From the NCBI GenBank assembly GCA_005765155.1, contig VCCP01000005.1, positions 3,658,001 to 3,722,000 on the forward strand: 64,000 nucleotides of DNA, written 5' to 3'. Shown here piece by piece: positions 32,756 to 43,280 of this stretch. The DNA comes from Zelopaecilomyces penicillatus. Taxonomy: Eukaryota > Ascomycota > Sordariomycetes > Hypocreales > Pseudodiploosporaceae. The notes beneath the pieces were generated by a model. It was given only the letters and a program-made list of their open reading frames with translations, was not told the origin of the DNA and ran no database searches. A program made the position numbers and the translations under genes. How positions within the stretch are numbered: position 1 is the first letter of the stretch; every line of letters begins with the position of its first letter.

Positions 32756-32953
32756 CTACAACGGCAATGTCGAAAGATGCCATAGCGTCCTTGAATTGTA
32801 CGGTGACACGCCTTTTCTTCTCCGCTGTTTCTGCTGTATTCCCTGCCAGTATTTCTTCATTTTCTCAGGAGTGAGAGTCTCCTGTTCAGCTTTATACTCT
32901 GAAATCATGGCTGCCACCCACCAGCCCAGAAACAGAGGCAGCAGCAAGGACAT
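32756..32953 (-). CDS. Possible small membrane protein (65 residues), low confidence
   Basis: ATG-to-stop frame. The first 16 residues are hydrophobic (MSLLLPLFLGWWVAAM), then a polar/basic helix-like part (EYKAEQETLTPEKMKKYWQG, KQRRRKG). The layout of a short membrane anchor with a charged tail is plausible for a small mitochondrial or ER protein, but I recognise no family. A plus-strand frame covers the same bases. It may be chance. Confidence 0.25.
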   Translation of the reverse strand: MSLLLPLFLGWWVAAMISEYKAEQETLTPEKMKKYWQGIQQKQRRRKGVSPYNSRTLWHLSTLPL

Positions 32954-33291
32954 TATTTACGACTCTACCATCGACACTCAGTCCATTTCCAAGTTGGCGG
33001 TGTCAAAGTTCCACTAGAGAAGCTGTTTCTCAAAAAGTATATCCCCGAATAAAACTCTCTCATATTTGATGCAGAGGGGATTTTCTTTGTAGCCGTGTGA
33101 CACCAGTACCAGATCGAGATGTAAGATATGGAATGGGCCAGTTTTAGTGGGCTAAATAAAACTTGAGGATAACGCAGTGGGGTGAGAAAAAGGTCTAGAT
33201 TAAGCTGGTTTTAGTACGCTTCAGTATTTACCTGGCTCATGACTTAGTCAGTGCCTACAACTAGAACGTGCTCCATCATCTAGACTAGCTC

Positions 33292-33453
33292 ATGAAAGCA
33301 GTTGAAGATAACGATAAGAAACAATACGATGAGTACCTTGAGCAAAAGGAAATGTACAAGTTTCTTATCTGTGAGGTGAAAGCTGCGAATGAGGCGAATC
33401 AGTCTCAAGTATTGAGTGAGGCTGAGATTGAAAAAATATTTCACGACTTTTGA
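33292..33453 (+). CDS. Possible short ORF or gene relic (53 residues), low confidence
   Basis: ATG-to-TGA frame of 53 residues, charged and helix-like (includes DEYLEQKEMYKFLICEVKAA and VLSEAEIEKIFHDF), unlike random translation of AT-rich DNA. An in-frame stop lies two codons before the ATG. It could be the last exon or decayed remnant of a larger gene, or chance. No partner exon was found. Confidence 0.25.
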   Translation: MKAVEDNDKKQYDEYLEQKEMYKFLICEVKAANEANQSQVLSEAEIEKIFHDF

Positions 33454-34221
33454 TGGTGTTTAACAATTGATTGAATTTAAAGAAAACTGTAACAAGATGC
33501 TACCGGTAAAATACGAGTGCCGATATGCTCCTGTTGGGAGTTAGGATTCCCTGTAGTTCATGTGTAGCATCTACGTTACCAACGTTCTGTCTAGTCGGAT
33601 AATATTCGTGCCTTAGACTCATAAGACGTAGAAACCCTCCATCTGAAGCCGAGTGAATCTACCGACGCTCCATACTTTGGTTGTCGATTCCAATATTAAA
33701 ACGTCTATAATTGTCAAGCGCAGTGATCAGCCAGGAACATGTAGAAATTCTACCTGCAGCCTCAGGCAGGCATACAGATATGGACCCGACTGATGAGTGC
33801 AGATGCCTTGTAGCCAGTAACTTTACAGGGGGTAATAGCCGCCTGGCAGGTGGGCGCGAGAGGGAAAAAAAAGATTCGAACGTGTACTAGCTGCCGCCGA
33901 TTTACGCGTTATAGGTACGTGCAGCGGCGTCGCGCCGCGTCTCTTCATTACTGCTGCGAGTCGCGACCAATTTCGGCCCCGGCCAGAAGAGACCCCGTCT
34001 CATCCCTGTGGTCCTGTGGAGGTCCGGAAACGCTGCTCGGACAACGACGACGAAGTGGTAGGGCAGTGTGTCTTGTCCGTCCGGAACATCTTCTTCAAGC
34101 CCTCTTACCCAAGACCCTCTCAGGCCGCCATTGCTTTGGGCTTCGGCTTCCAGATGTGTACGACTCAGCCGTAGCTTGACTGGCCTATCCACTGCTGTCT
34201 AGATCGCCTCTGCTGCCTGGC

Positions 34222-37200
34222 ATGGCATCTTCAGCAGCTTCGGCTTCCACCACCAAACCTACTCGACCTCGACCTCCAACTCCCCCCCGAGAGCCAAACC
34301 AAACGACAAACGTCTCCCTCAAGGCTGTCCTCGGTCGCCCCACTCCCTCTGACGGTAGCCTGAGTCTCCAAACTCCTCCCAACGCAAGCACGCCAACGTC
34401 ATCCGCTGTTACCGACTCGCAAGTTGTATCGGGTCGATCGAGAAAGAAGGTCGAGTGGTCGCCTCATACCGAGTACAAGGAGCCCACCGACTATCAGAAG
34501 AGTGGCACGTTCTACAAGTCCTCGCCTCTATCTGCACCCGCGTCCGCCCTTTCGAAACCCGTCAAGGGGATATTGAAGCCTTCGCCTTCTCCGAACTTGC
34601 TTGCTTCATCCTTGAGCATAGAACTCGATGGATCCGCTGCTCAGCCCAACATCGCAGAGATGTTGGATTCTACCATCAAGCAGCTCGCTGGCTCTGATCG
34701 AGACTTGAAACTTGATGCCTACATGATACTAGCAAGAGCTTTAAAGGTGTCCAACAATCTCCCCGACCGAGTTGCTCTGCAGGATAAGATGAGCTTGTTC
34801 ATGCAGTTCATTCAGCGGGATATCACTTCAAAAACAGACACTGGCACTTTAGACTCTTCCCTAATCAATCATGCACTCACTCTACTCGCTACTTTTCTCC
34901 ATTTCCCTGCCATTGCCTTAACTCTCACATCCGACTTCGGCATATTCATTCTCGACCACTCAATACGTTCCTTTGAAGACACTGCTGTACCCAAGGATAT
35001 AGTGCGTCACTTGATGCAAGTTGTGGCTTTCCAAAACTTCTCTCCAAAGGTGATGTCATCTGATCGAGTTGGGAGATTGATTACGGCCCTGCATGAGATC
35101 GAAAATCACTTGAAGGGCAAGAGCATAGTCATGAGCCGAATTCACATATACAAGCGCCTTGTTAAACAATCACGCAGCCATATGCTGACGCATCTTGCTT
35201 GGCTTCAAGACATGTTCGCTGATATGCTTAGTCCGATCAAAGACATCCGAGCCCAGGCAATTAGCCTCGCAACTGAAGCTGGCTTTGCTCTCCGCTCCGA
35301 CAAACAGCTACTCCGAAAGGCTTCCGAGATTCTGCAGACCCCCAACGAGGACCAAACATACATAGAATTTTATATCAACCAACTGCAGGATATGCTGATG
35401 GAGAGACAAGCCTCTTCATCCGTACCCCAAATTTGGAGTGCTCTTATTCTATACATGCGATGCCCCCTGGATGGATGGCGGAACTATGGTTCTTGGTTCA
35501 AGCTTATGCAATCTACCTTCAACAAGACCGACTTGTCAACAAAGCAGGAAGCCAACCTGGCCTGGAATCGATACATTTATCTCTCTCTACATGACAGCAA
35601 GCTTTCTGCCAAGGCATTGAGTAACCTCTGCCAGCCATTCTTATCTCAGCTACGACGAAAAGTGAATCCGAAACAGCTCGAGGAGGTCATGAAGCTGCGA
35701 AGAATTGTTGTAGGCGTGGTTTGCAGTTTTTACTACTATGCCTTTGCACCAGGGAACGACAAATATTCTTCAGACCTGATTTGGGACGCGGGAGTACAGC
35801 CTTTGATGGCAGAGCTCATCAGCCTTGACGGAAAGCCCGATAGGCCTGGGGATTGCATTATGCAGGCAAGTCGGATGCTAACTGGTCTTTTGGACACCGC
35901 AACGCCTCGTGTATGGAGACAGGATCGAATCATGGATCCGACAGCAGTGACCCCAGACGAGCTTCCCCCATTGGACTCAAAATGGATTCGACGAAACTGT
36001 GACAAGGTTTTTCAAACTGTTGGCCCCATTATTGAGAAGAAGTTTATCGATCTATCAAACAAGGAAAGCTTGACCTACAGATTATGGCACGTCTTGGTTG
36101 GCTCAGTGGCCGCGGCATCAGCCAAGGACATCAAAGTCTCCGAGGATACAGCGAAATTCTTCGCGTTCACATTTAGTCTGCTATCCAATGTCTGGTCGGC
36201 AGGTTCTACAGGGCCGGAAGGCTTGCCGAATATGCTGTTTTTGCCAAGTATCAAGAATTTTCTCAGCGTTCTCATTGACCGGCTGGGCATGCTCCCATTT
36301 ACAGAAAAGAAACTGTCGATGCCTTTAACCAACGGCTATGAACTTGCTACGACGGATCGCCCAGACAAGTCTCGTGAGGTCATCCGTAGTCCCCTGCACC
36401 ATCTATTCTCAATGCTCTGCTCCACCACTCCCCCTGGTGGATCTGAAGACGATGCCTCCTGTGATTTATTTCAAACAGTCTTTGAACCATTCTTTCATTC
36501 CAAGCCAACCAAATTTCGTGTGGAACTGGCTCGAGAATTAGTTCAGTTGCTGCCCCGATCTACACCCTGCCCTTACGATTCGTGGCTTTTGGTCACACAA
36601 AACCTGCGTCTGAGTCTTGAGACTGTTGGGGATTCATTTGGATCAACCTCTTCAGAAGGTGATAGGCTGTTGGGCCCAGGATATCGAGAGTTTGTTTCGC
36701 TTTTAGAGCGGGGACTATCACAACAGTCCCATCTACCTTTCGAGACTTGGTTCTCGCTGTTTGAGCTCGTTTCTGAACATGTAGTCAAGGAATTCGGCGA
36801 TGCTGGACGCGCTCTGGTTCTGATTGAACCTCTGGCGAAGTCATTTCTCGAAAGTCAGGCCAGCAACTCGAAAGCGCTCAAGGCTACGCAGGCACTTTTT
36901 GAAGCGGCTAAACCCCCTCGAGATCGAACGGCTGTTGAAGTTGCACGACGGCGGCTGTGGGGTGCGCCAGTAATCGCAGCTAAGGCCAACGGCAGCGATC
37001 CACTAGATTCTCTTTATAAGCTTGGCTGTCAAACTCTGAGGCTCTTCTACGATAAGTTCGCCTACTTCGATACTCTCAGCGAGATTACCCCATTTATGCA
37101 GACCATTGAGGCGTTTGTCGTGAAATGCTTCGCTAATGTCGGTATCAATACATTGGCAAAACTCCAGAATGGTTTGGGCCCATGGATTCAGGATGAGAAG

Positions 37201-39698
37201 TCACAACTTCTTTTGAATGATGACTCCTCATCCCTTTCTAAGACGGTAAGAATTTCAGCCTTGACACGTTAAAAAAGCTTGTTCTAACAATATCCTCGTA
37301 GATACGCCGATTATGGAATAGAATTGCCAAAGAGTTAGCTGGCCTCGGAAAGCTAAAAAAGGCCGAGTTCAACCAAATTGAGCCACTGCTCACTGCAGCC
37401 TTCAAAAGCAATCACCGTTATATTGTAACCAAGGCCGCTGAAGCATGGAACGCATTAGCCAAAGACGAAGAAAGTGTTGAGTGCTCTGATAGTCTCAAGT
37501 CCGTTGTCTCTGCGATAAGCTCAAAAGTCGATATTTTGCCTTCATCAGAGGTCAAGTCGAGTGGTGGATTTGGGGCTCAAGCCTCCTCGTTCATCAGGCC
37601 GCAAGAGGATTCAAATCTCATTGTCATATCATCTGCGTCTTCCCAGCAGGATGCTCAGCAAACAGTAGGAAGCACTGCGGTGTCAGCTGTTATAAGCGCT
37701 GTCAAACGACCTCAGACGAGAAAGCGACGCCCTGATGCGACGCCTGAATCGATTCTTCAGAAACCAGCAAAACGGACTAAGACCCCGAAGCTTCGTCACG
37801 ACGATTCCCAGATTCAGTTTGCTCCGATCGCTTCATCCCCGCTTGTTGGGGAGTCCCAGCACCTTACCGAGCATCAGAAGGAGGTCCGAGAGAGGCAGCG
37901 TGAGAGCGCCGGACTGTATTCGGATGCTCCGACAATCTCTCGTGGAGTGTCTCGAGAATCTTCTCCTAACAAGAGGAAGATCACGTCGGTTCTCAGTGAA
38001 GAGCAGTCACAAGAGACTACACCTCGCCGTGGTGGATCGTTTGAGGATCTTATTAGTCTCACACCGACACCCAGACGCGGCCCGGTTCTACATATTGAGG
38101 ATTATAATGATCCGCCATCATCCCCTCCTATTCCACGACCTTACCCACTTCTATCCGAGATTCAGTCTCGCTCTAGAGTTGGCAGCTCTCTAGAAAATTG
38201 GGAATTCTCATCGCCGCCCGGGTCACCTGTGACTAGTCGCCAAGTAGTGGCCCAAGACGTCAAGCCGCCAACTATCCAATTAACAGATGATACTGAACAA
38301 ACAAGCTCGAGCAAAACTAAGAGGAGCAAGCGGCGCAGTTTTGTGAAGTCCGAATTTCAAGGTATTATTCCTTCTAGTATTCCAATTGCAGATGAGCCCT
38401 CTACGAACACAGATGTACCAGATCAGAGCTCGGCATTGGTGCAGCTGGTTCAGCCGCAACCACCCCAAACTCCCTCGCGCAAGCCACGTCTCCGAGCGGC
38501 CAGACTTGAAGAAACACCAAAGTCTGGCGACGACGAATTTGTGGACGCTAGAAGCAGTCCCGTGGAGTCCTCACCAAGAGATGGCCCACCTTTGTCCCCT
38601 GAGCACGATGAGAATGATGCATCTTTTGCTCTAAGTGAACTCGATGAGAGTAGCATGCTGAGGCTTGTTGTTGAACTGGAATCTCGACCCTGCGGTCTTA
38701 TGAAGAATGACAATGAGGCTTTTCCTGAGGAAACCAGCACAAGGAAGAGAACGGGACCCCACAAAAGCACTACGATGGTTCAATCATCATTTTCAGAATC
38801 ACCATCGCCCGAGACATCAAGAAAACCAGCAAAGAGGGTTGCGTCCCCTGTTATTCCCTCAACGCCTGCGGCGGTGCCTGAAAATACAGATAGGAGCGGA
38901 AGGAGGAGGAAAAGAAAGCGGGGCCCCAAGAATCACGGTGACCGTGAAAAGAAGAGACGAATTGCTGATAATAATGACGAGAAGGAGGAGGAAGAAAATG
39001 TTGAAGCTCAGGTAGTGGTTGATGAAGAACAGTCTGCACCACCCAGCTTGAGACGCTCTGGTCGACGAACAGCGACAGGCAACAATATCACTACACAGGA
39101 GGAGGAAGAAATTCAGAGACCGCCTCAGTCACAAACAAAGGAAGAGGCTTCGCCCGAACCGCAAGAGACTACGCTAGCCCAGACACCATCGGGGATGGAA
39201 ACGAGAAGAAGCGCTCGTAAGCGACAGCTAGAATTGCAGGAGCAGGAAAAGTCGGCCAAGAAACAACAAGCAGACGCGAAGCAATCACGCAGACGCACTA
39301 GCAAGCGACACGGGGAACAACGAGGCGGGGATACAGACGAGGAACTTTTATCACAACTGGTGACGGAGTCTAACGCAGCCTCTCAGAGCCAGTCGCAAAA
39401 CGTGGTTGTTAGCGAGGATATACCTTCTACTGTTGATAACACCAGCGTGGACAAGAGGCGTGCCAAACGTGCTGCTCCCAACCTGGTAGGGAAAACTGTA
39501 CCTGAGCCACGTACGACCGAAGCTCCGGCAGCGGAAAAGAAAAACGATTGTCCAGCGATCATGGAGGCCCTCGAGCGCGGTTTAAAACAACTTCGCAGTG
39601 CATCACTCACACGGGACGAGGTATACAAGATGGAGGATATGTTAATGGACATGAAGCGAGAGCTATTTGAGGCAGAGAGGAGAGGAAGGAAGGACTAG
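34222..39698 (+). CDS. rif1: Rif1, telomere and replication-timing regulator
   Basis: Two exons, 34222-37245 and 37302-39698, give 1806 residues. The intron (GTAAGA...CGTAG) joins SLSKT to IRRLWNRIAKELAGLG in frame. The N-terminal ~110 residues are Pro/Ser-rich and contain two candidate PP1-docking motifs: KKVEW (residues 75-79, RVxF type) and GILK (116-119, SILK type). Residues ~150-1090 form the alpha-helical Rif1_N HEAT-repeat domain. The long C-terminal half is disordered and highly charged, with basic clusters (RRSGRR, RRSARKR), nuclear-localisation-like KKRR runs and a short final helix (residues ~1760-1800). Rif1 recruits PP1 to oppose DDK at replication origins and acts at telomeres and double-strand breaks. 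I place the start at 34222 because the frame opens there in good context. Confidence 0.9.
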
Positions 39699-40720
39699 AA
39701 GGACATACAAGGATTGGAAATCATCATTGAATACACCATGCATGGCTGCATCGCAAGGCGTCTATTGGTTTTATTTTATTTTTTTCTCTTCCTGAAATTT
39801 CGGAAGTTGTTTTGCATCCAGGTTTATTGGATTTGTTTCTTGGGGGGGCGAAGTGTGGTATTACAATGGGAAACTGAGGTGTACTTGAAGGCTCTGTATG
39901 AGGATTACCTAGTTGGGTGCATGTCTTGAACGAAGCAGGTATATAGGATACAAATCATATCTGAATTTAACAGTATCCGGATTTTGGTGTTTGAGGAGTT
40001 GGTGAGTATTGTTCCTGCAAAATGAGGACTTGGAAGGGATTTTTAATACCATTAGAATGAGGCCGGGGCTGGAAATGTTTCCTCCTCGTCAAGTGGAAGG
40101 GCTGAGACAACACGATGTGAGAACCGTTAGAAGTGAAGAAAACCAAGTCCAATAGATGCCTTAGATACAAATACAGCTCCACCAAGGGGTCTACAGAAGC
40201 GAGAAAGGAGTTCCAAAAAACACAGCCCCAGTTGATATACCGCCAGCGGCCCGCCAGCAGCACTGATGAGAGTTCGGCCATGCACCTTTATGATTTTTGA
40301 CTTTCTCTGTGACCGAGCAAAGAGGAAATGGATGCCTTTTAAAAGTCAAGTATAAATTCCACGCACAATACCCATTCCCTGAGATCCTACCTTTCTTCTC
40401 ACATCAACCCTTCACCTCCCATCACTTGTGGATTCCGAGATCAAGTCTCTTCACGTACTGGGTCTCAGGATCAAACCTTTTCTCCTCTATCAAGCACTTT
40501 CACCTGCCATTAGCAACCTACCTCTCATAGTGCTTGCAAATTTGTGAGCTGGGCAGTCTTTGGTTGGCAAGTTCAGTCGACGTAATCCACCAGGATTTTC
40601 ACACGTACGTATCGCTCAGTCATTTGGTGGCTTGGCATTTTGGTTACATTTGCCCTTCTTGATCTATACTAATTCACATTGTATGACAGATTCGCTGCCG
40701 TGTTCTGAACAAGCCACAGA
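39699..40720. other. Intergenic between rif1 and the helical orphan
   Basis: 1.0 kb. No supported gene. A G7 run lies near 39843. The last 350 bases are C/T-rich leader-like sequence. Confidence 0.4.
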
Positions 40721-41407
40721 ATGCCGGAAAGACCTAATAAGGAGCCGAGAGTTCAGGGCTCTGCTGAACTGCGCATTATCGCCATGACATACGCACGGCT
40801 TGCCAGCAACATAGAGCCTAGACTAAGTCAAGATGTTGTCAAGGCGCTTCTTCCAGACACCAAGAAGATGGTGAAAGAATTTGCAATCGAACACAACCTT
40901 GCGAATGCTGTGGAATGGCTTAATATGGCCGAAGATGATGTGGAGGGCACCAGAAAGAAAGAAAACGAAACGCGGATGGGAACAACCATGTGCAAATACT
41001 TCAAAACAATGACGATGAGTATCAACCTACTGAGTGCCGAATTGGCAGAGACGCCAAACGAGGAAGCAAGAAAGTGGTTGGAAAAGTCCATCGCTTACTA
41101 TCACATGCAACGCGAAATTTCCAGCATTCACATTCGGCACAGAATATCGGAAGTCGCTGAAACTCTGGTGGATGAGTTTAAGAAGGCACTTGACATTGCA
41201 ACCAAAACGGTAAGAGCAGAAGCGGATAAGTTAGAGGAGATGAACGACGATATTTTGCAAATCCAAAAATTAGTTCTTGGGATGGTTACGGAAGAGTGGT
41301 TGGACGGTGTCGGAGCGATTCCAACAGTCGCTATGAATATTCTAACATCTCTCCTGAATGAAGAGCTCCGAATGTGGCAGCTAGAGATGGCAGCAGAGAA
41401 AGCATAA
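40721..41407 (+). CDS. Unrecognised all-helical protein (228 residues)
   Basis: Uninterrupted ATG-to-stop frame in good context (ACAGAATGCC). I do not recognise it. It is rich in Glu, Lys, Ala and Leu, with few Pro or Gly after the first 16 residues, so it is almost certainly helical and soluble. It has no signal peptide, membrane segment or Cys-rich motif. Stretches such as NLANAVEWLNMAEDDVEGTR, ARKWLEKSIAYYHMQREISS and VAETLVDEFKKALDIATKTV look like amphipathic helices that could form a coiled coil or helical bundle. It ends LRMWQLEMAAEKA. The region before it is leader-like. Real coding sequence is likely, from length and composition, but function is unknown. A lineage-restricted protein is the simplest reading. 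Confidence 0.65.
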   Translation: MPERPNKEPRVQGSAELRIIAMTYARLASNIEPRLSQDVVKALLPDTKKMVKEFAIEHNLANAVEWLNMAEDDVEGTRKKENETRMGTTMCKYFKTMTMSINLLSAELAETPNEEARKWLEKSIAYYHMQREISSIHIRHRISEVAETLVDEFKKALDIATKTVRAEADKLEEMNDDILQIQKLVLGMVTEEWLDGVGAIPTVAMNILTSLLNEELRMWQLEMAAEKA

Positions 41408-43280
41408 GCAGGCGACCAGAAAAATAAGAGGGAAGGGGCCGACTAAGAATGGTAGTCCGACGGGACTAATCCAGGGGTTCATTGGAAGTAATGGCTTGTG
41501 CGGAACCCATTTTGAGAATGAAGACTTGAACACTGGTTTGGGGGAAGCTTGGGTTTGCTATTGTTGCTAATTCTGGAGATGGGAGTGATTGAAGACATAT
41601 GGTTTTGCTCATTGCATTGGGAATAGAAGCCACAGGATCGTTGCGGGTTTCGGGGCGTTTTGTTGTTCTTCATTTGGCTGGGCCTCACTCAAGGGATGGG
41701 GACATTGGACGAAATTGGTTGGCATTGAGAGGTGATGATTGGCATCATCTCAACAGACAGATTGAACGTTTAGGATAGCTTGGAGAATAGTTTGCTTAGA
41801 ACAATTAAAAAACACTTGCTACATCTGATCCACCATTATTCTCGGTTGCATGCAAATGGAGGTTGACTCCATCGCGACCACTGAGAACAATGGGCGGTTG
41901 CTATTTGGTTCGCTTGTATCTTAAATTACTCCATAAGTAATTAGACTACAAACCAAGAATAGACCCATATCATCCTCGATTCATCTGCGTGCGTAAAATG
42001 ACGTCAGAGGGGGGAATAAAACTCTTCAAGCAAGAGATAATCCTTTCGAAACATGAGGCAAGGATCATTCATATTAGAGTTGTCACGACTAAGGATTGAA
42101 CCCTGAGTTCTGACAGATGTATGCCAAGAGTAGACAAGAGCACGAGCCTCTTGTACAAGGGTAGAGACGGTAATTACATTAGATACTGATGGAATGCTTG
42201 ATACGAGCAGGCAGATTGGAATTGCCCGGCCCTTTCCGGCTGATCTCAGTCTCTGAGAACAAAGACATGCAAATGTTGCAATTTTTTCTAATCTTGCACT
42301 GCAAAGCTTGGAGGGCGGCTTGGCCCGTCCATAGTTCGGGCAAAGGCTGACGTCTAGAAGAGTCCAAGGGAATGTATTGTAGCATTTTCGTCTGGAATTG
42401 AGAGTTTTCAAAAGGAATTACCCGCATGTCGCGTGCAAAGCCGAGACAACGGTTGCAGAAATCCTGCCAAGGGGGGGTGGTTTTGTACAGTGTGTCGGGT
42501 CATCTTGGCACAGTATGGATACAGCACAGTGCAGAACGCCAACTTATCACAGCCAACACAGAGGCAAGTTTAAACAAAACACCCTCCATCAACTTCATCG
42601 ACATCTACCATCATCGTCGTTATCCAAGTCATCACGTATTTCTGTTTCCCTATCTCACAGGCTAGCACACAAAAGTGCAGTCTGTGCGTCCAGATTAATT
42701 AGCCCCCCAGTCCAGGATCCAGAACAGCATCCATCTATCCATCCATCCATACAGTACGGAATACATACATCACCGGACGCACCATGCACCACCATGCACC
42801 ACCCATTATGCATCATCGAGGCTCGACGGCATCGGCAACGGCAGTGGCAACGCCTGTGCGCCATCCAAAAGGCCCATCTCTACAGAATCCTACATCATTG
42901 CCAAGTCCTAGTCTCTCGGTATTAGCCTCCCTCCTAGGAGATATTCTAGTCCTGTGATCGGCGCGATGTGACTTTAATAAAGTCTGCGCATCGCCCTTCT
43001 GCATTGCCGGCCATGGCCAAATCCATCCTGTGTCTCGTCTCATCTTGTTTCTTGCTCTCTCGGCTCTTTGTACATCTCTTCTTCATTCCTCGACTTGGTC
43101 CCGCTCTCGCCTTTGAACAAGGAAAGACGAAGAAAGCGCAAAGAGCACAGACGAAGACGAAAATGTCGAAAGAAACAAATTAAATCTTCCACTCGGACAT
43201 ACAAAGAGCACGCAGACAGCACACAAACTCATATTTACAGACACCTTTGCAATCAGCGACGCTTCTATGACCTACCCATC
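41408..43280. other. 1.9 kb intergenic before the sugar transporter
   Basis: No supported large gene. Contains (ATCC)n-type repeats near 42735-42755 and a short ORF close to the transporter (listed separately). This is probably a long transporter promoter and leader. Confidence 0.45.
43013..43183 (+). CDS. Possible upstream ORF or small secreted peptide (56 residues), low confidence
   Basis: ATG in strong context (CCGGCCATGG), 98 bases before the transporter ATG. The first half is hydrophobic and signal-like (CLVSSCFLLSRLFVHLFFIP), the second basic (KTKKAQRAQTKTK). It could be a regulatory uORF in the transporter leader, a tiny gene, or chance. The frame opens earlier (42968) but only from a non-ATG codon. 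Confidence 0.25.
   Translation: MAKSILCLVSSCFLLSRLFVHLFFIPRLGPALAFEQGKTKKAQRAQTKTKMSKETN

Larger units (their letters stand above)
31829..34221. other. 2.4 kb gene-poor region between ric8 (-) and rif1 (+)
   Basis: The longest stretch without a supported gene. It holds a short tandem pattern of GGACT/GAACT pentamers (about 32165-32205), two small low-confidence ORFs (listed separately), and CG-rich sequence just before rif1. AT-rich in the middle (32560-33560). Confidence 0.5.

Noticed and set aside
42398..42925. 175-codon plus-strand frame in the transporter upstream region
   Set aside because: His/Ser/Pro-rich from (CAT/TCC)n-like DNA, without domain-like composition or start context.
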